From Bacteroidetes bacterium HGW-Bacteroidetes-16 (GTDB lineage: Bacteria > Bacteroidota > Bacteroidia > Bacteroidales > F082), in assembly GCA_002840975.1 (NCBI GenBank), contig PHDN01000001.1:248001-312000 (forward strand): 64,000 bases of DNA, read 5' to 3'. The notes beneath the pieces are model-generated. The model saw only the letters and a list, made by a program, of their open reading frames with translations. It had not been told where the DNA came from and searched no databases. Position 1 is the first letter of the stretch. Each line of letters opens with the position of its first letter. Position numbers and translations under genes: made by a program. Positions 26,769-35,565 of the stretch are shown here, piece after piece.

Positions 26769-27665
26769 ATGAAAAATATTTTCATCCTGTTTTTAGCATT
26801 TGTTTCATTCCGTCAAGTAATGGCTCAGAGGGATGACACTAAATTTCAGCCGGTAAACCTGGCTGCCATTGCCGAAGTAAACCAGGTAAACAATTACATC
26901 ACTTTTCCAACCGATATCGGAAACCTGGCTCCTTTGTGGTTTGAGGCCAATATTGTCCCTGATTTCTTGATCCGAAAAAGTAAAAATTCCCGCTTGATGG
27001 GCGTGCTCACACCACAGGTGATCATTCGCATGTACCAGGAAGAGTCATCTCCGGTGCGCACTCCCAGCTATATTCCACAAATTACCATTTATTATGCGCT
27101 TGAGGCCAATCGCACTAAAAGTCAATACACCTTTTTTGGTCGAATTGCACACCATTCCAACGGACAGGAGGGCGATTTTTATTTGCCTGACAGCAGTATC
27201 AATTTGATCTCCGGGAGCTTTTCCACTAACTTTGTGCAGGCAGGTTTGATATTCAACAGGTTTAATGCAAATTTGAATGCCACCCAGTTCTTTAACACTT
27301 TTGTCGAAGTACATCCCCCGCGATGGTCCATGGAGGAGCTTGACGGGAAATATAGCATGGTGAGGTGGCACAATGCTTTGTCAGTTTATAAAATACCACT
27401 TGCCTCGAATTCACTTAGTCAAAAAAGTCCGGCTATCTCCATACAAGCTGAGGTCATGTGGATGTTTGGACACATCAATGACCGGAGTGCCCTGTCAACA
27501 GACAGGCTTAATCTGAATCTTACTTTTTTCTACCATCCTACCTTTTTGGAGGACATCGGTCTGTTTGTGGAATTTTACAGTGGAATGGATTATTACAACA
27601 TTTATTTCAATGAAAAAGTGGAAGTCATCCGATTTGGCATCATGACCGAAAAGTTAAGATTTTAA
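26769..27665 (+). CDS. Outer membrane phospholipase A (OMPLA/PldA)-like
   Basis: I chose the ATG at 26769 because a signal peptide starts there (IFILFLAFVSFRQVMAQ); an upstream in-frame start at 26676 lies inside the previous gene. The 298-residue product contains IAHHSNGQEGDF, in which His128 and Ser130 align with the catalytic H-x-S-N-G motif of OMPLA (His142, Ser144 in E. coli). The region before it (IPQITIYYALEAN) and the rest are barrel-like strands. OMPLA hydrolyses phospholipids misplaced in the outer leaflet. The neighbouring LpxR-like and phosphoesterase genes fit an envelope-remodelling role. Confidence 0.78.
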   Translation: MKNIFILFLAFVSFRQVMAQRDDTKFQPVNLAAIAEVNQVNNYITFPTDIGNLAPLWFEANIVPDFLIRKSKNSRLMGVLTPQVIIRMYQEESSPVRTPSYIPQITIYYALEANRTKSQYTFFGRIAHHSNGQEGDFYLPDSSINLISGSFSTNFVQAGLIFNRFNANLNATQFFNTFVEVHPPRWSMEELDGKYSMVRWHNALSVYKIPLASNSLSQKSPAISIQAEVMWMFGHINDRSALSTDRLNLNLTFFYHPTFLEDIGLFVEFYSGMDYYNIYFNEKVEVIRFGIMTEKLRF

Positions 27666-27675
27666 ATCTAATAAC

Positions 27676-28047
27676 ATGGCAAAAAATGAGTTAAACACCG
27701 AAGCTAAGATATTAGACGCTGCGAATAGCATCTTTCTGTTGTTCGGATATCATGGAACTACACTTCAACAAATTGCTGATTTAGCAGGAATTCATAAATC
27801 AGCAATCCATTACTATTATAGGTCAAAAGAAAGATTGTATTTCCAAGTCGTCAATGGTGTTCTCGATGATATCTTAAAAACTGAAAATGGTTTAATCTCA
27901 AATCAAAAAGTATATGAGAAACAAAGATGGTTTCTTTTTACTGAAATGTACAATAATCAAATTTGTTTTGAAAAAACGATTAAAGAGTTGTATTTGAACG
28001 ATTGGGATAAAAAACTAAACGAAATAAGAGAGTTAGCTAAAATTTAA
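27676..28047 (+). CDS. TetR family regulator, short or truncated (123 aa)
   Basis: The N-terminal HTH is intact (AKILDAANSIFLLFGYHGTTL, then LAGIHKSAIHYYYRSKERLY). The protein ends at 123 residues, against about 190-200 for the family, so most of the ligand-binding domain is missing. It follows the phospholipase gene by 10 bp. No copy of the GTGAGYGAATATTCAC operator lies nearby and its recognition helix differs from the other TetR proteins. It may be a decayed gene or a short regulator. Confidence 0.7.
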   Translation: MAKNELNTEAKILDAANSIFLLFGYHGTTLQQIADLAGIHKSAIHYYYRSKERLYFQVVNGVLDDILKTENGLISNQKVYEKQRWFLFTEMYNNQICFEKTIKELYLNDWDKKLNEIRELAKI

Positions 28048-28347
28048 GATTCATCTTAATTCTAACGCCTTTGTCTGAGGAATCATGTCTAAAATGTTTG
28101 GTGAATAATTCATCTAATGATACTGATTCTTAGGCTAATCCCATTTCCAACTTAATTCAACTACCAGTGAGCACTTAATATGTTCACAAAAGGTTACTAA
28201 TAGATAGTTCATTGATAACCATCCCCTGTTTTCGTTGCTTTTTTTTCCTTTATTTGCTTTCCTTATAAATTAGATAAGGCCGTTTTATTATTTAAAAAAG
28301 CTGCTATTTTTGCATTTAAGAAAATTAATACTTAATATATTATAGAA
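28048..28347 (+). promoter_or_regulatory. Intergenic region with probable promoter of the porin/nrf operon
   Basis: The 300-bp gap after the short TetR gene is AT-rich with no ORF. TATTTTTG at 28305-28312 matches TAnnTTTG and lies 35 bp before the next ATG. No TTG is seen 19-21 bp further upstream, as would fit an activator-dependent promoter. No copy of the TTATGA-N6-TCATAA palindrome was found here. Confidence 0.5.
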
Positions 28348-29646
28348 ATGAATGCAATGAAACACTTAAGCCTTTATCTTTCAATCCTTTTCCTGTTATT
28401 ATTTGCCAGCGAGGGATTATTTGCACAGGAGGTTAACCTTTCAGGAGAAATACGTCCACGTTTCGAATATCGCCATGGTTATAAAACACTAAGCCCCGAC
28501 GGAGCCGACGGGGCCTCTTTTATTTCACAACGTACACGCATAAACGGATTTTTTGCCAATGAGAATTTTAAAGTTGGGTTGGTAATACAGGATGTTCGTG
28601 TTTGGGGAGACGTAAGTCAACTGAACACCTCCGATATCAATGGTCCTGCCATACATGAAGCCTGGGGCGAAGCCATGATTAATCAAAAATTATCGATAAA
28701 AGTAGGGCGTCAGGAGATTGTGTACGATGACTCACGAATTTTCGGAAATGTGGGTTGGGCGCAGCAAGCCAGGAGTCATGATGCAGCCATTATAAAATAT
28801 TACCCATCCAAAATACACCACATCGAGTTAGGTCTGGCCTATAATGCAAATGGAGAAAGCCTGTTTAAGACAGACTACACAGTGAATAGTTACCAAACAT
28901 TCCAGTATATCTGGTATCACGGTAACTTCGGAAAAGCAGGATTAAGTTTTCTTGCATTAAATAATGGCATGGCTTATGCAAAGGACTCTTTAACTCAAAA
29001 TATAGCTTATAGTCAAACGATCGGACCTCGTTTTACTTATGGTAAAGACGAATTTACATTTGATGTTGCAGCGTATTACCAGGTGGGGAAAAATGCCAGG
29101 AATAATGACCTGAGCGCCATGTATTTTTCTGCCAATGCCAGTCACAAGCTATCCAACAAGTTCACGATAGGAATTGGTGGTGAATATCTCTCAGGAACAA
29201 AAACCGTCGACCAGGGCCAGACAGAAGAAAAAGGCAAATCGTTTACACCACTTTACGGTACCAATCACAAATTTAACGGCTGGATGGATTACTTTTATGT
29301 CGGCAGTTACAACGAAAGCAATGGGTTAATCGACCTGTACCTGCCACTTACATATAGCATCGAAAAATTAACCTTTAAACTGGTACCACATTATTTTATG
29401 GCGGCTGCAACAGTGGCAAAAAAAGACATTACCGGAGAGTGGAAAGACTATCGCAATGGTTTAGGTACAGAAATTGACTTCTCGGTAGTTTACAAAGTAA
29501 CCAACATCTTTGATATTAGTGGAGGATACTCACAAATGTTAGGAACCGAAACACTACAAATAATCACTGGTGGTAATTATAAAAACACTAACAATTGGGG
29601 CTGGATTATGTTTACCTTTAAGCCAACCTTCTTTAGTAAAAAATAA
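28348..29646 (+). CDS. Outer membrane porin-like protein (alginate-export type)
   Basis: This 432-residue protein has a signal peptide (cut after GLFAQ, about residue 26). The beta-barrel starts VNLSGEIRPRFEYRHGYK and includes FISQRTRINGFF, then VIQDVRVWGD, IHEAWGEAMI and LSIKVGRQEIVYDD, like alginate-export family or porin proteins. It ends in phenylalanine plus a short basic tail (FKPTFFSKK). It precedes nrfHA, so it may let nitrite or small anions cross the outer membrane; that link is inference from position. Confidence 0.78.
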   Translation: MNAMKHLSLYLSILFLLLFASEGLFAQEVNLSGEIRPRFEYRHGYKTLSPDGADGASFISQRTRINGFFANENFKVGLVIQDVRVWGDVSQLNTSDINGPAIHEAWGEAMINQKLSIKVGRQEIVYDDSRIFGNVGWAQQARSHDAAIIKYYPSKIHHIELGLAYNANGESLFKTDYTVNSYQTFQYIWYHGNFGKAGLSFLALNNGMAYAKDSLTQNIAYSQTIGPRFTYGKDEFTFDVAAYYQVGKNARNNDLSAMYFSANASHKLSNKFTIGIGGEYLSGTKTVDQGQTEEKGKSFTPLYGTNHKFNGWMDYFYVGSYNESNGLIDLYLPLTYSIEKLTFKLVPHYFMAAATVAKKDITGEWKDYRNGLGTEIDFSVVYKVTNIFDISGGYSQMLGTETLQIITGGNYKNTNNWGWIMFTFKPTFFSKK

Positions 29647-29693
29647 TTGAATAGAAGAATCAATTTATCCCTGTAAAAATTAACCCTTATACC

Positions 29694-30290
29694 ATGTCAA
29701 ACATAATTCATAAACTCACTCCTCCACCATCCTGGCGAATACCCGTGGTGGTGGTGAGCGGCATCCTGTTTGGTTTGGCTCTTTACCTGGTCTATGTATC
29801 GAATGCAGTCTCGTATTTAAGCGACGACCCTACAACATGTATTAACTGTCATGTGATGAACCCTCAATATGCAACCTGGTTTCATAGTTCTCATCGGGAG
29901 CGTGCTTCATGCAACGACTGCCATGTGCCCCAGGACAATGTGTTTAACAAATATTTCTTCAAGGCCAAAGATGGCTTGCGCCATGCTACCATGTTTACAC
30001 TGAGATTAGAACCCCAGGTAATTATGATTAAAGAGGCCGGTGCCGAAGTTGTTCAGCAAAATTGTGTCCGTTGCCACAATGAGCTCATCACCGACAATAA
30101 AATGCTTGCCAAATCACTTAGTTTCGACCATTTCAGAACCGAAGGTCGCAAATGTTGGGAGTGTCATCGCGAAGTTCCACATGGAAGAGTAAACAGTCTT
30201 TCATCCGTGCCCAATGCACAGATTCCCCAAACCAAAACTCCGATTCCCGCATGGATCAACAACCTTTTAAAGTCTAAAACCAAGAATTAA
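29694..30290 (+). CDS. nrfH: Cytochrome c nitrite reductase small subunit
   Basis: This 198-residue membrane-anchored tetrahaem cytochrome c of the NapC/NirT family has one N-terminal helix (IPVVVVSGILFGLALYLVYV). Four haem sites follow: CINCH, CNDCH, CVRCH and CWECH. NrfH takes electrons from menaquinol and passes them to NrfA. The catalytic subunit gene follows 12 bp later, as usual in Bacteroidota and delta/epsilon groups. Haem attachment depends on the ResB/CcsA pair encoded downstream. Confidence 0.95.
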   Translation: MSNIIHKLTPPPSWRIPVVVVSGILFGLALYLVYVSNAVSYLSDDPTTCINCHVMNPQYATWFHSSHRERASCNDCHVPQDNVFNKYFFKAKDGLRHATMFTLRLEPQVIMIKEAGAEVVQQNCVRCHNELITDNKMLAKSLSFDHFRTEGRKCWECHREVPHGRVNSLSSVPNAQIPQTKTPIPAWINNLLKSKTKN

Positions 30291-30302
30291 TCAATAAAAG
30301 TC

Positions 30303-31811
30303 ATGAATAAGAAAAGAAGTCCTTTATTAAATTGGGTGCTATTTTTTGCCACCCTGATCGTGGTTTTCTTTCTGGGTCTACTGGCCTCTTCGGTAACCGA
30401 GCGCAGGGCAGAGCAGCAAACCACTTGGAAACCAGAAGTTCAAATTGCAAAATTTGAACCACGCAACGAAGTCTGGGGTAAAAATTATCCCACCGAGTAC
30501 AACTCTTACGAAAAAATGAAAGAGAGTAATTTCCGATCCAAATATAACGGAAATGCCAAAATTGATATGCTGGAAGTAGATCCACGACTGGTCGTCATGT
30601 GGGCCGGTTACGGTTTCTCCATTGACTATAATCAGGGAAGAGGTCACGCGTATGCTATCGAAGATTTACGTAACACCCTTCGCACAGGTGGGCCAACTGG
30701 TCCTGATGACGGACCAATGCCTTCCACTTGCTGGACCTGTAAAGGCCCGGATGTTCCCCGGATAATGAACGAAGAAGGGGTAGCTGCATATTATACCGGA
30801 AAATGGGCACGACTGGGTGCAGAGATAGTTAATCCCATTGGTTGCGCCGATTGTCATAACAACGAAACCATGGAACTTCAAATCTCACGCCCGGCGTTAG
30901 TAGAAGCCTTTCAGCGTCAGGGAAAAGACATCACTACGGCCACCCATCAGGAGATGCGATCACTTGTATGCGCCCAGTGCCACGTGGAATACTACTTTGA
31001 TAAACACAGGGAGGGTGCTGAAGGGGCCAATTATCTGACTTTCCCCTGGGACAATGGTCAAAGTGTTGAGGCGATGGAAGCCTACTATGATGCCAAAGAA
31101 TTTAGCGATTGGACGCATAAACTAAGCAAAGCTCCCATGCTTAAAGCGCAACATCCAGGCTACGAAACTTATCTCACGGGGGTTCATGCTCAACGTGGCG
31201 TCAGCTGTGCCGATTGTCACATGCCCTATATGAGTGAAGGGGGTAAAAAATTTACCGACCACCATATTCAATCTCCGTTGAATAATGTAGAAAATTCATG
31301 TATGGTTTGTCACAAAGAAAAAACAGCACAATTAATCAATGATGTATATGAGCGTCAGGATAAGATTATAGAAAATCGTGATATACTCGAAAAATTATGT
31401 GTTCGCTTGCATGTTGAGGCTAAAATGGCATGGGATTTGGGAGCTACCGATGCACAGATGAAAGCTGTTCTGATGGACATTCGTCATGCACAGTGGCGAT
31501 GGGATTATGCAGCAGCATCACATGGTGCTTCATTCCATTCACCAGTTGAAATCTCCAGGGTAATCGCAGGTGGGATCAACATAGCTCAGGAAGGCCGCAT
31601 TAAATTAGCTCGATTACTAATTGAATTAGGCTACAAAGGAGAAGTTCCTTATCCCAACATCACTACCAAAGCCTTAGCTCAGGAGTATATTGGATTACCC
31701 ATGGAGAAATTAATTGAGGAAAAGGAGACCTTTAAAAAGAATTTGTTATCGCAGTGGGAAAAAGAGGCTGAGGCGCGCGAGGCTTCCATGCCTGTTATCT
31801 ATAATAAATAA
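30303..31811 (+). CDS. nrfA: Ammonia-forming cytochrome c nitrite reductase
   Basis: This 502-residue pentahaem nitrite reductase reduces nitrite to ammonium with six electrons in the periplasm. The catalytic haem site is the characteristic CWTCK, with lysine as ligand. Four CxxCH sites follow: CADCH, CAQCH, CADCH and CMVCH. An N-terminal hydrophobic helix (LLNWVLFFATLIVVFFLGLLA) acts as signal or anchor. Together with NarGHI encoded on the opposite strand it completes nitrate-to-ammonium respiration. The cytochrome c maturation genes follow. Confidence 0.97.
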   Translation: MNKKRSPLLNWVLFFATLIVVFFLGLLASSVTERRAEQQTTWKPEVQIAKFEPRNEVWGKNYPTEYNSYEKMKESNFRSKYNGNAKIDMLEVDPRLVVMWAGYGFSIDYNQGRGHAYAIEDLRNTLRTGGPTGPDDGPMPSTCWTCKGPDVPRIMNEEGVAAYYTGKWARLGAEIVNPIGCADCHNNETMELQISRPALVEAFQRQGKDITTATHQEMRSLVCAQCHVEYYFDKHREGAEGANYLTFPWDNGQSVEAMEAYYDAKEFSDWTHKLSKAPMLKAQHPGYETYLTGVHAQRGVSCADCHMPYMSEGGKKFTDHHIQSPLNNVENSCMVCHKEKTAQLINDVYERQDKIIENRDILEKLCVRLHVEAKMAWDLGATDAQMKAVLMDIRHAQWRWDYAAASHGASFHSPVEISRVIAGGINIAQEGRIKLARLLIELGYKGEVPYPNITTKALAQEYIGLPMEKLIEEKETFKKNLLSQWEKEAEAREASMPVIYNK

Positions 31812-31835
31812 ACTGATTGAATTTATTTACTGAAA

Positions 31836-31862
31836 GGTTATGTATCCTGTATAGTCATAACC
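31836..31862. terminator. Weak hairpin between nrfA and resB
   Basis: GGTTATG (31836-31842) and CATAACC (31856-31862) pair as a 7-bp stem with a 13-nt loop. No strong T-run follows (cttcttct). It may attenuate transcription between nrfA and the maturation genes, or protect the nrf message end. Confidence 0.3.
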
Positions 31863-31919
31863 CTTCTTCTATTGGGAAGTTATTACAAAAACCTGTCTCT
31901 TTGGACTCTTTTTTATCCT

Positions 31920-33173
31920 ATGATACAACAAAAAAAATACGATAAACCCATATGGAGTAACCCTTGGGGATATAGAGAGAGTTTTTTTATCGCTTCAGGG
32001 CTTTTGCTCAGTGGCTTTGCGCTTGAGTGGGCATCCGGTGGCACGGGAGTACCTGAATTCACTAACCTCTCATTAAATATCGCCGCAGGGCTGTTGGTAA
32101 TATTTATTTTTACTGCCGGAATATTTTTCAGAAAACAAGTCTTTATCTTGTGGCTTTCAGGAATTCCTGCCGCAATCAGTGCTGTTACTGGGATTACGTT
32201 TATGGCTTTGTTGATGGGACTCACTATGCAACATGATGGATCCGCTCCAGGTTGGGTGGTACAACTGGGTCTGTCACATGTCACATCCTCCTGGCCCTAT
32301 CTCTTGATTTCAGTCTATTTGTTGGTTGTGCTGGGAATTGCCGCTGCCAAACGCATAATTCCGTTTTCAACAAAAAATATTGGTTATATGCTGAATCATC
32401 TGGGATTGTGGATCGTGATTTTTTCAGCCACTTTTGGTGCTACCAAGGTTGAACGACTTGAAATGAAGGTAAAAGAAGGAGAGATCGAATGGCAGGCATT
32501 TGATAAAAAAAACAATGTATGGGTGGAAATGCCTGTTGCGATTCGTTTGAATGATTTTGTCCTGGAACAATATGCACCAAAACTTGGGATAGTTGACAAT
32601 ATCACAGGAAAGATTCTCCATGAAAATGGAAAGAACGTTATGCTTGTTGATTCAGTAGCTTCAGGTAACATGCTTGGATGGGATATTCGGTTGTTGACCT
32701 ATCTTGAACAGTCGGGTAAGGCAGGAGAGACCTATTATCTTAATAATGAAACAGGTGCCGCCCCGGCGGTAAAAGCGGAAGCAATTTCAGAAAACAAATC
32801 GGATACAGTGGTGGGTTGGGTAAGTTGTGGGAGTTTTAATCATTCCTACGAAGCATTAAAAATTAACGACCAACTTTCGTTGATTATGTTTTACCCTGAA
32901 CCTAAGAAATTTCTTTCTAAAATTGATATTCTAACGCCTGAGGGAGAGACAACCGCTGTTGAGTTGGAAGTGAATAAACCTGCCAAAGTGAAAGGATGGG
33001 AGATCTATCAGGTCGGGTATGATGATCAACTGGGTCGTTGGTCAGATACTTCGGTCATCGAATTTGTTCGTGACCCCTGGTTACCATTTGTATATACAGG
33101 AATATTCATGATGATTGCCGGTGCGGTAACCCTTTTCTGGTTCGGACGAAATAATACACCTACTGACTTATGA
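31920..33173 (+). CDS. resB: Cytochrome c biogenesis protein ResB (CcsB-like)
   Basis: I prefer the ATG at 31920 (417 residues) to a TTG at 31872. ResB/Ccs1 works with CcsA in system II cytochrome c maturation to deliver haem and reduced apocytochrome. About four membrane helices surround a large periplasmic part: helices near residues 20-40, 50-72, 80-105 and 385-410. The periplasmic stretch contains LNDFVLEQYAPKLGIVDN and KVKGWEIYQVGYDDQLGRWS. It overlaps ccsA by 4 bp. The role in making NrfHA haems is inferred from position. Confidence 0.85.
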   Translation: MIQQKKYDKPIWSNPWGYRESFFIASGLLLSGFALEWASGGTGVPEFTNLSLNIAAGLLVIFIFTAGIFFRKQVFILWLSGIPAAISAVTGITFMALLMGLTMQHDGSAPGWVVQLGLSHVTSSWPYLLISVYLLVVLGIAAAKRIIPFSTKNIGYMLNHLGLWIVIFSATFGATKVERLEMKVKEGEIEWQAFDKKNNVWVEMPVAIRLNDFVLEQYAPKLGIVDNITGKILHENGKNVMLVDSVASGNMLGWDIRLLTYLEQSGKAGETYYLNNETGAAPAVKAEAISENKSDTVVGWVSCGSFNHSYEALKINDQLSLIMFYPEPKKFLSKIDILTPEGETTAVELEVNKPAKVKGWEIYQVGYDDQLGRWSDTSVIEFVRDPWLPFVYTGIFMMIAGAVTLFWFGRNNTPTDL

Positions 33174-33976
33174 CCTGGATAAATTTCCCTACCTATGCCT
33201 TGCTCACTATACTGGGATGGACAATCGGAATTCTGATGAACGCCATTGGCAAATCGAATCTTGTAAAACAATTGGGCATTGCTTTGGTGATTGCAGGACA
33301 ACTTGTACTTACTTTATTCCTGCTCAAACTATGGATAATACTCGACCGCCCACCGATGCGTACATTGGGAGAAACGCGATTGTGGTACAGTTTTTTTCTA
33401 CCAATCATTGGGCTAATCACCTACCAACGATGGAAATACCATTGGTTTCTAGTGTACAGTCTTCTATTGGCATGTCTGTTTTTGGGGTTTAACCTCGCCT
33501 ATCCGGAAAATTATTCCAAAACACTGATGCCTGCATTACAAAGTCCCTGGTTTGTACCTCATGTGATTGTTTATATTTTTTCATATGCACTATTAGCTGC
33601 CAGTAGCCTGGTGGCAATTAAGGGACTGGTGTTTCATTATTTTAAAGGCGTGAAGTCTGGTCATAAAACAATCGCATTAGCAGATAATCTGGTGTTCATT
33701 GGATTTGCCTTTTTAACCTTAGGATTGTTATTTGGAGCACTGTGGGCAAAAGAAGCCTGGGGACATTATTGGACATGGGATCCCAAAGAAACCTGGGCAT
33801 TCTTAACCTGGATAGTATATTTAGTCTATATTCATATCCGGTATCAACATGATCAAAAAGAACTTTGGGCTCTATGGCTCCTTGGATTGGCGTTTGTAGT
33901 TTTGCTGGTTTGCTGGTTTGGTGTAAATTACCTTCCGTCAGCAGCTAACAGCGTGCATGTGTACACCAGGGATTAA
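33170..33976 (+). CDS. ccsA: Cytochrome c assembly protein CcsA
   Basis: This 268-residue membrane protein has about eight helices and the haem-handling WWD signature (WGHYWTWDPKETWAFLTW, residues about 197-215). Conserved histidines include WFVPHVIVYIFSYALL. CcsA/CcmC-family proteins move or present haem for attachment to CxxCH sites in the periplasm. It overlaps resB by 4 bp and ends the plus-strand respiratory operon. Confidence 0.93.
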   Translation: MTWINFPTYALLTILGWTIGILMNAIGKSNLVKQLGIALVIAGQLVLTLFLLKLWIILDRPPMRTLGETRLWYSFFLPIIGLITYQRWKYHWFLVYSLLLACLFLGFNLAYPENYSKTLMPALQSPWFVPHVIVYIFSYALLAASSLVAIKGLVFHYFKGVKSGHKTIALADNLVFIGFAFLTLGLLFGALWAKEAWGHYWTWDPKETWAFLTWIVYLVYIHIRYQHDQKELWALWLLGLAFVVLLVCWFGVNYLPSAANSVHVYTRD

Positions 33977-33990
33977 AACGTAACATTCTC

Positions 33991-34030
33991 CGATAAAAAC
34001 CAGTAATTATTTGTCCAGCTGGTTTATCCG
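33991..34030. terminator. Imperfect hairpin between convergent ccsA and crp genes
   Basis: CGATAAAAACCAG (33991-34003) and CTGGTTTATCCG (34019-34030) can pair with a two-base bulge. The position between convergent operons suits a bidirectional terminator. The T-rich stretch comes only about 40 bp later, so the call is weak. Confidence 0.3.
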
Positions 34031-34130
34031 AATCATTGTCAATCTTTCTGTTTCACTGTGTTTTTATTTTTTGACTTTACTTCAGCTTTTTAGAATGACC
34101 CTGTCTGGCCATAAATGAGAACAAATGCTG

Positions 34131-34823
34131 TCAATCCAACAAACAATGTTTTTCCAGATAGGCAAGATCCAGTACCCTGATAGCCTTGCCTTCCTGAACG
34201 ATAATATTCGACTTTTCAAGCGATCCCAATGCCCTGATCATCGTTTCGTAGGTAGTTCCGGCTATGCTTGCTATATCTTTGCGTGTCGGGGTATATTCAA
34301 GCAATGTATTATCGGTTTTACTAAATCCAAAGGCCCTGATAATGGTCATAAGTGCTACAATCACTTTTTCTTTAGCCTTTAACCCTGCCGTCAACTTCAT
34401 CCTTCTTTCAGCGGCATTGAGTTCATCGGCATAAAACAGCATCATTTGGAAAGCAAACTCTGAATTGGCTTTTACTGCACTATAGAATACATCAACAGGT
34501 ATAAATGTCACTTCCGAATCTTCAAGGGCAATGGCTGTTACCGGATAGATCATTTTTTTACCCAATCCTCTATGACCTAACAATTGTTCTTCTTTGGCAA
34601 GTCGAATAATCTGTTCCTTTTCACCATCAGTTGTAACAACTTTAATTTTTCCAGAATAAATCTGGAATATCCCTTTAATGGGATCGCCGGCAGAAAATAT
34701 CGTAGCTCCGGCAGGATAAAGCATGGAGGTTTTGTGAAAACTGATTAAGGGTTTCCACTCAGGCGAACAATATTTGTTGATGAAACATTTATAATGTGTA
34801 CAGGTTTCACATTTTCTTTTCAT
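34131..34823 (-). CDS. Crp/Fnr family regulator with N-terminal cysteine motif (1)
   Basis: This 230-residue regulator has an N-terminal C-x2-C-x4-C-x5-C motif (Cys5, 8, 13, 19), a cyclic-nucleotide-binding-type barrel (YPAGATIFSAGDPIKGIFQI), a long dimer helix and a C-terminal winged helix (TPTRKDIASIAGTTYETMIRAL). FNR proteins use N-terminal cysteines plus one internal one to hold an oxygen-labile [4Fe-4S] cluster. Here all four could come from the N-terminus, which is inference. It lies after a near-identical regulator and the nar genes, so it probably controls nitrate or nitrite respiration. Confidence 0.88.
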   Translation of the reverse strand: MKRKCETCTHYKCFINKYCSPEWKPLISFHKTSMLYPAGATIFSAGDPIKGIFQIYSGKIKVVTTDGEKEQIIRLAKEEQLLGHRGLGKKMIYPVTAIALEDSEVTFIPVDVFYSAVKANSEFAFQMMLFYADELNAAERRMKLTAGLKAKEKVIVALMTIIRAFGFSKTDNTLLEYTPTRKDIASIAGTTYETMIRALGSLEKSNIIVQEGKAIRVLDLAYLEKHCLLD

Positions 34824-34867
34824 GCGATATTATTTGATAATTGAGATAACCAAAACAGCAACAATTT

Positions 34868-35563
34868 TTACTGTATTTCCATGCCGGCAAGGCTAGCTAA
34901 TGCAGCCTCATCAGCAACATAATAATTCCATATTCGTTTTCTCAGGATTCCTTCTTCAATGAATTTAGCTAATGTCCGAGAAAAACTAGTTCGCGAAATT
35001 TTTGCAAAAGTAGCCAATTCATGCAAACTTATGCCAAAGTCAATTTGCCTGGTAGTATTGTCAGCGTAACCAAAAGCATTAATCACCCTAGCCAATGTAT
35101 AGGCTACTTTTTCTCGCGAGGTTCGCATGCCTGAAATTTGGAAAGTCTGTTCAGACAATAATAATTCATCCGCGAAAAACATCATCATGTAAACCGCCAG
35201 GTCCTTATTTTCTCTCACGAGTTTAAAAAAGTCTTCATTTGAAATGGAAGCTATTTCTGATTCGTTAAGTGTCTTTGCAGATATAGGATAAACCATTTTT
35301 TCACTAAATCCCCTGTGGCCAAGTACCTGTCCAGAGCCCGCCAGTCGAATGATATCTACTTTACTTGTTTCTTTTTCCAACATCACCTTTGCTTTACCTG
35401 AGCACAAAATATAAATACCTTTTACGAGTTCACCTGCGTTGAAAATAGAATAATTTGCGGTAAGATAGAGACTTGATTTACTATTTTGCGTGTATGCCAA
35501 CCAGTCGGGTAAGCAGTACATATTGATTGGGCACCGTTTGTTAGTGCAGTTATTACAGATCAT
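34868..35563 (-). CDS. Crp/Fnr family regulator with N-terminal cysteine motif (2)
   Basis: I chose the ATG at 35561-35563, 2 bp after the narK stop, since an upstream start at 35611 would overlap narK. The 231-residue protein begins with the same C-x2-C-x4-C-x5-C pattern (Cys3, 6, 11, 17). It continues with a cNMP-type barrel (YLTANYSIFNAGELVKGIYI) and an HTH (ISLHELATFAKISRTSFSRTL). It is about as long as, and clearly paralogous to, the regulator 44 bp downstream. It is co-transcribed with the nar operon, which suggests feedback control by redox state, nitrate or nitric oxide. Confidence 0.87.
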   Translation of the reverse strand: MICNNCTNKRCPINMYCLPDWLAYTQNSKSSLYLTANYSIFNAGELVKGIYILCSGKAKVMLEKETSKVDIIRLAGSGQVLGHRGFSEKMVYPISAKTLNESEIASISNEDFFKLVRENKDLAVYMMMFFADELLLSEQTFQISGMRTSREKVAYTLARVINAFGYADNTTRQIDFGISLHELATFAKISRTSFSRTLAKFIEEGILRKRIWNYYVADEAALASLAGMEIQ

Positions 35564-35565
35564 AA

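Noticed and set aside
29647-29693. ATTGA...TCAAT pair between the porin and nrfH as an FNR box
   Set aside because: The spacer is 9 bp, not the 4 bp of FNR sites, and it is not like the TTATGA-N6-TCATAA palindrome.
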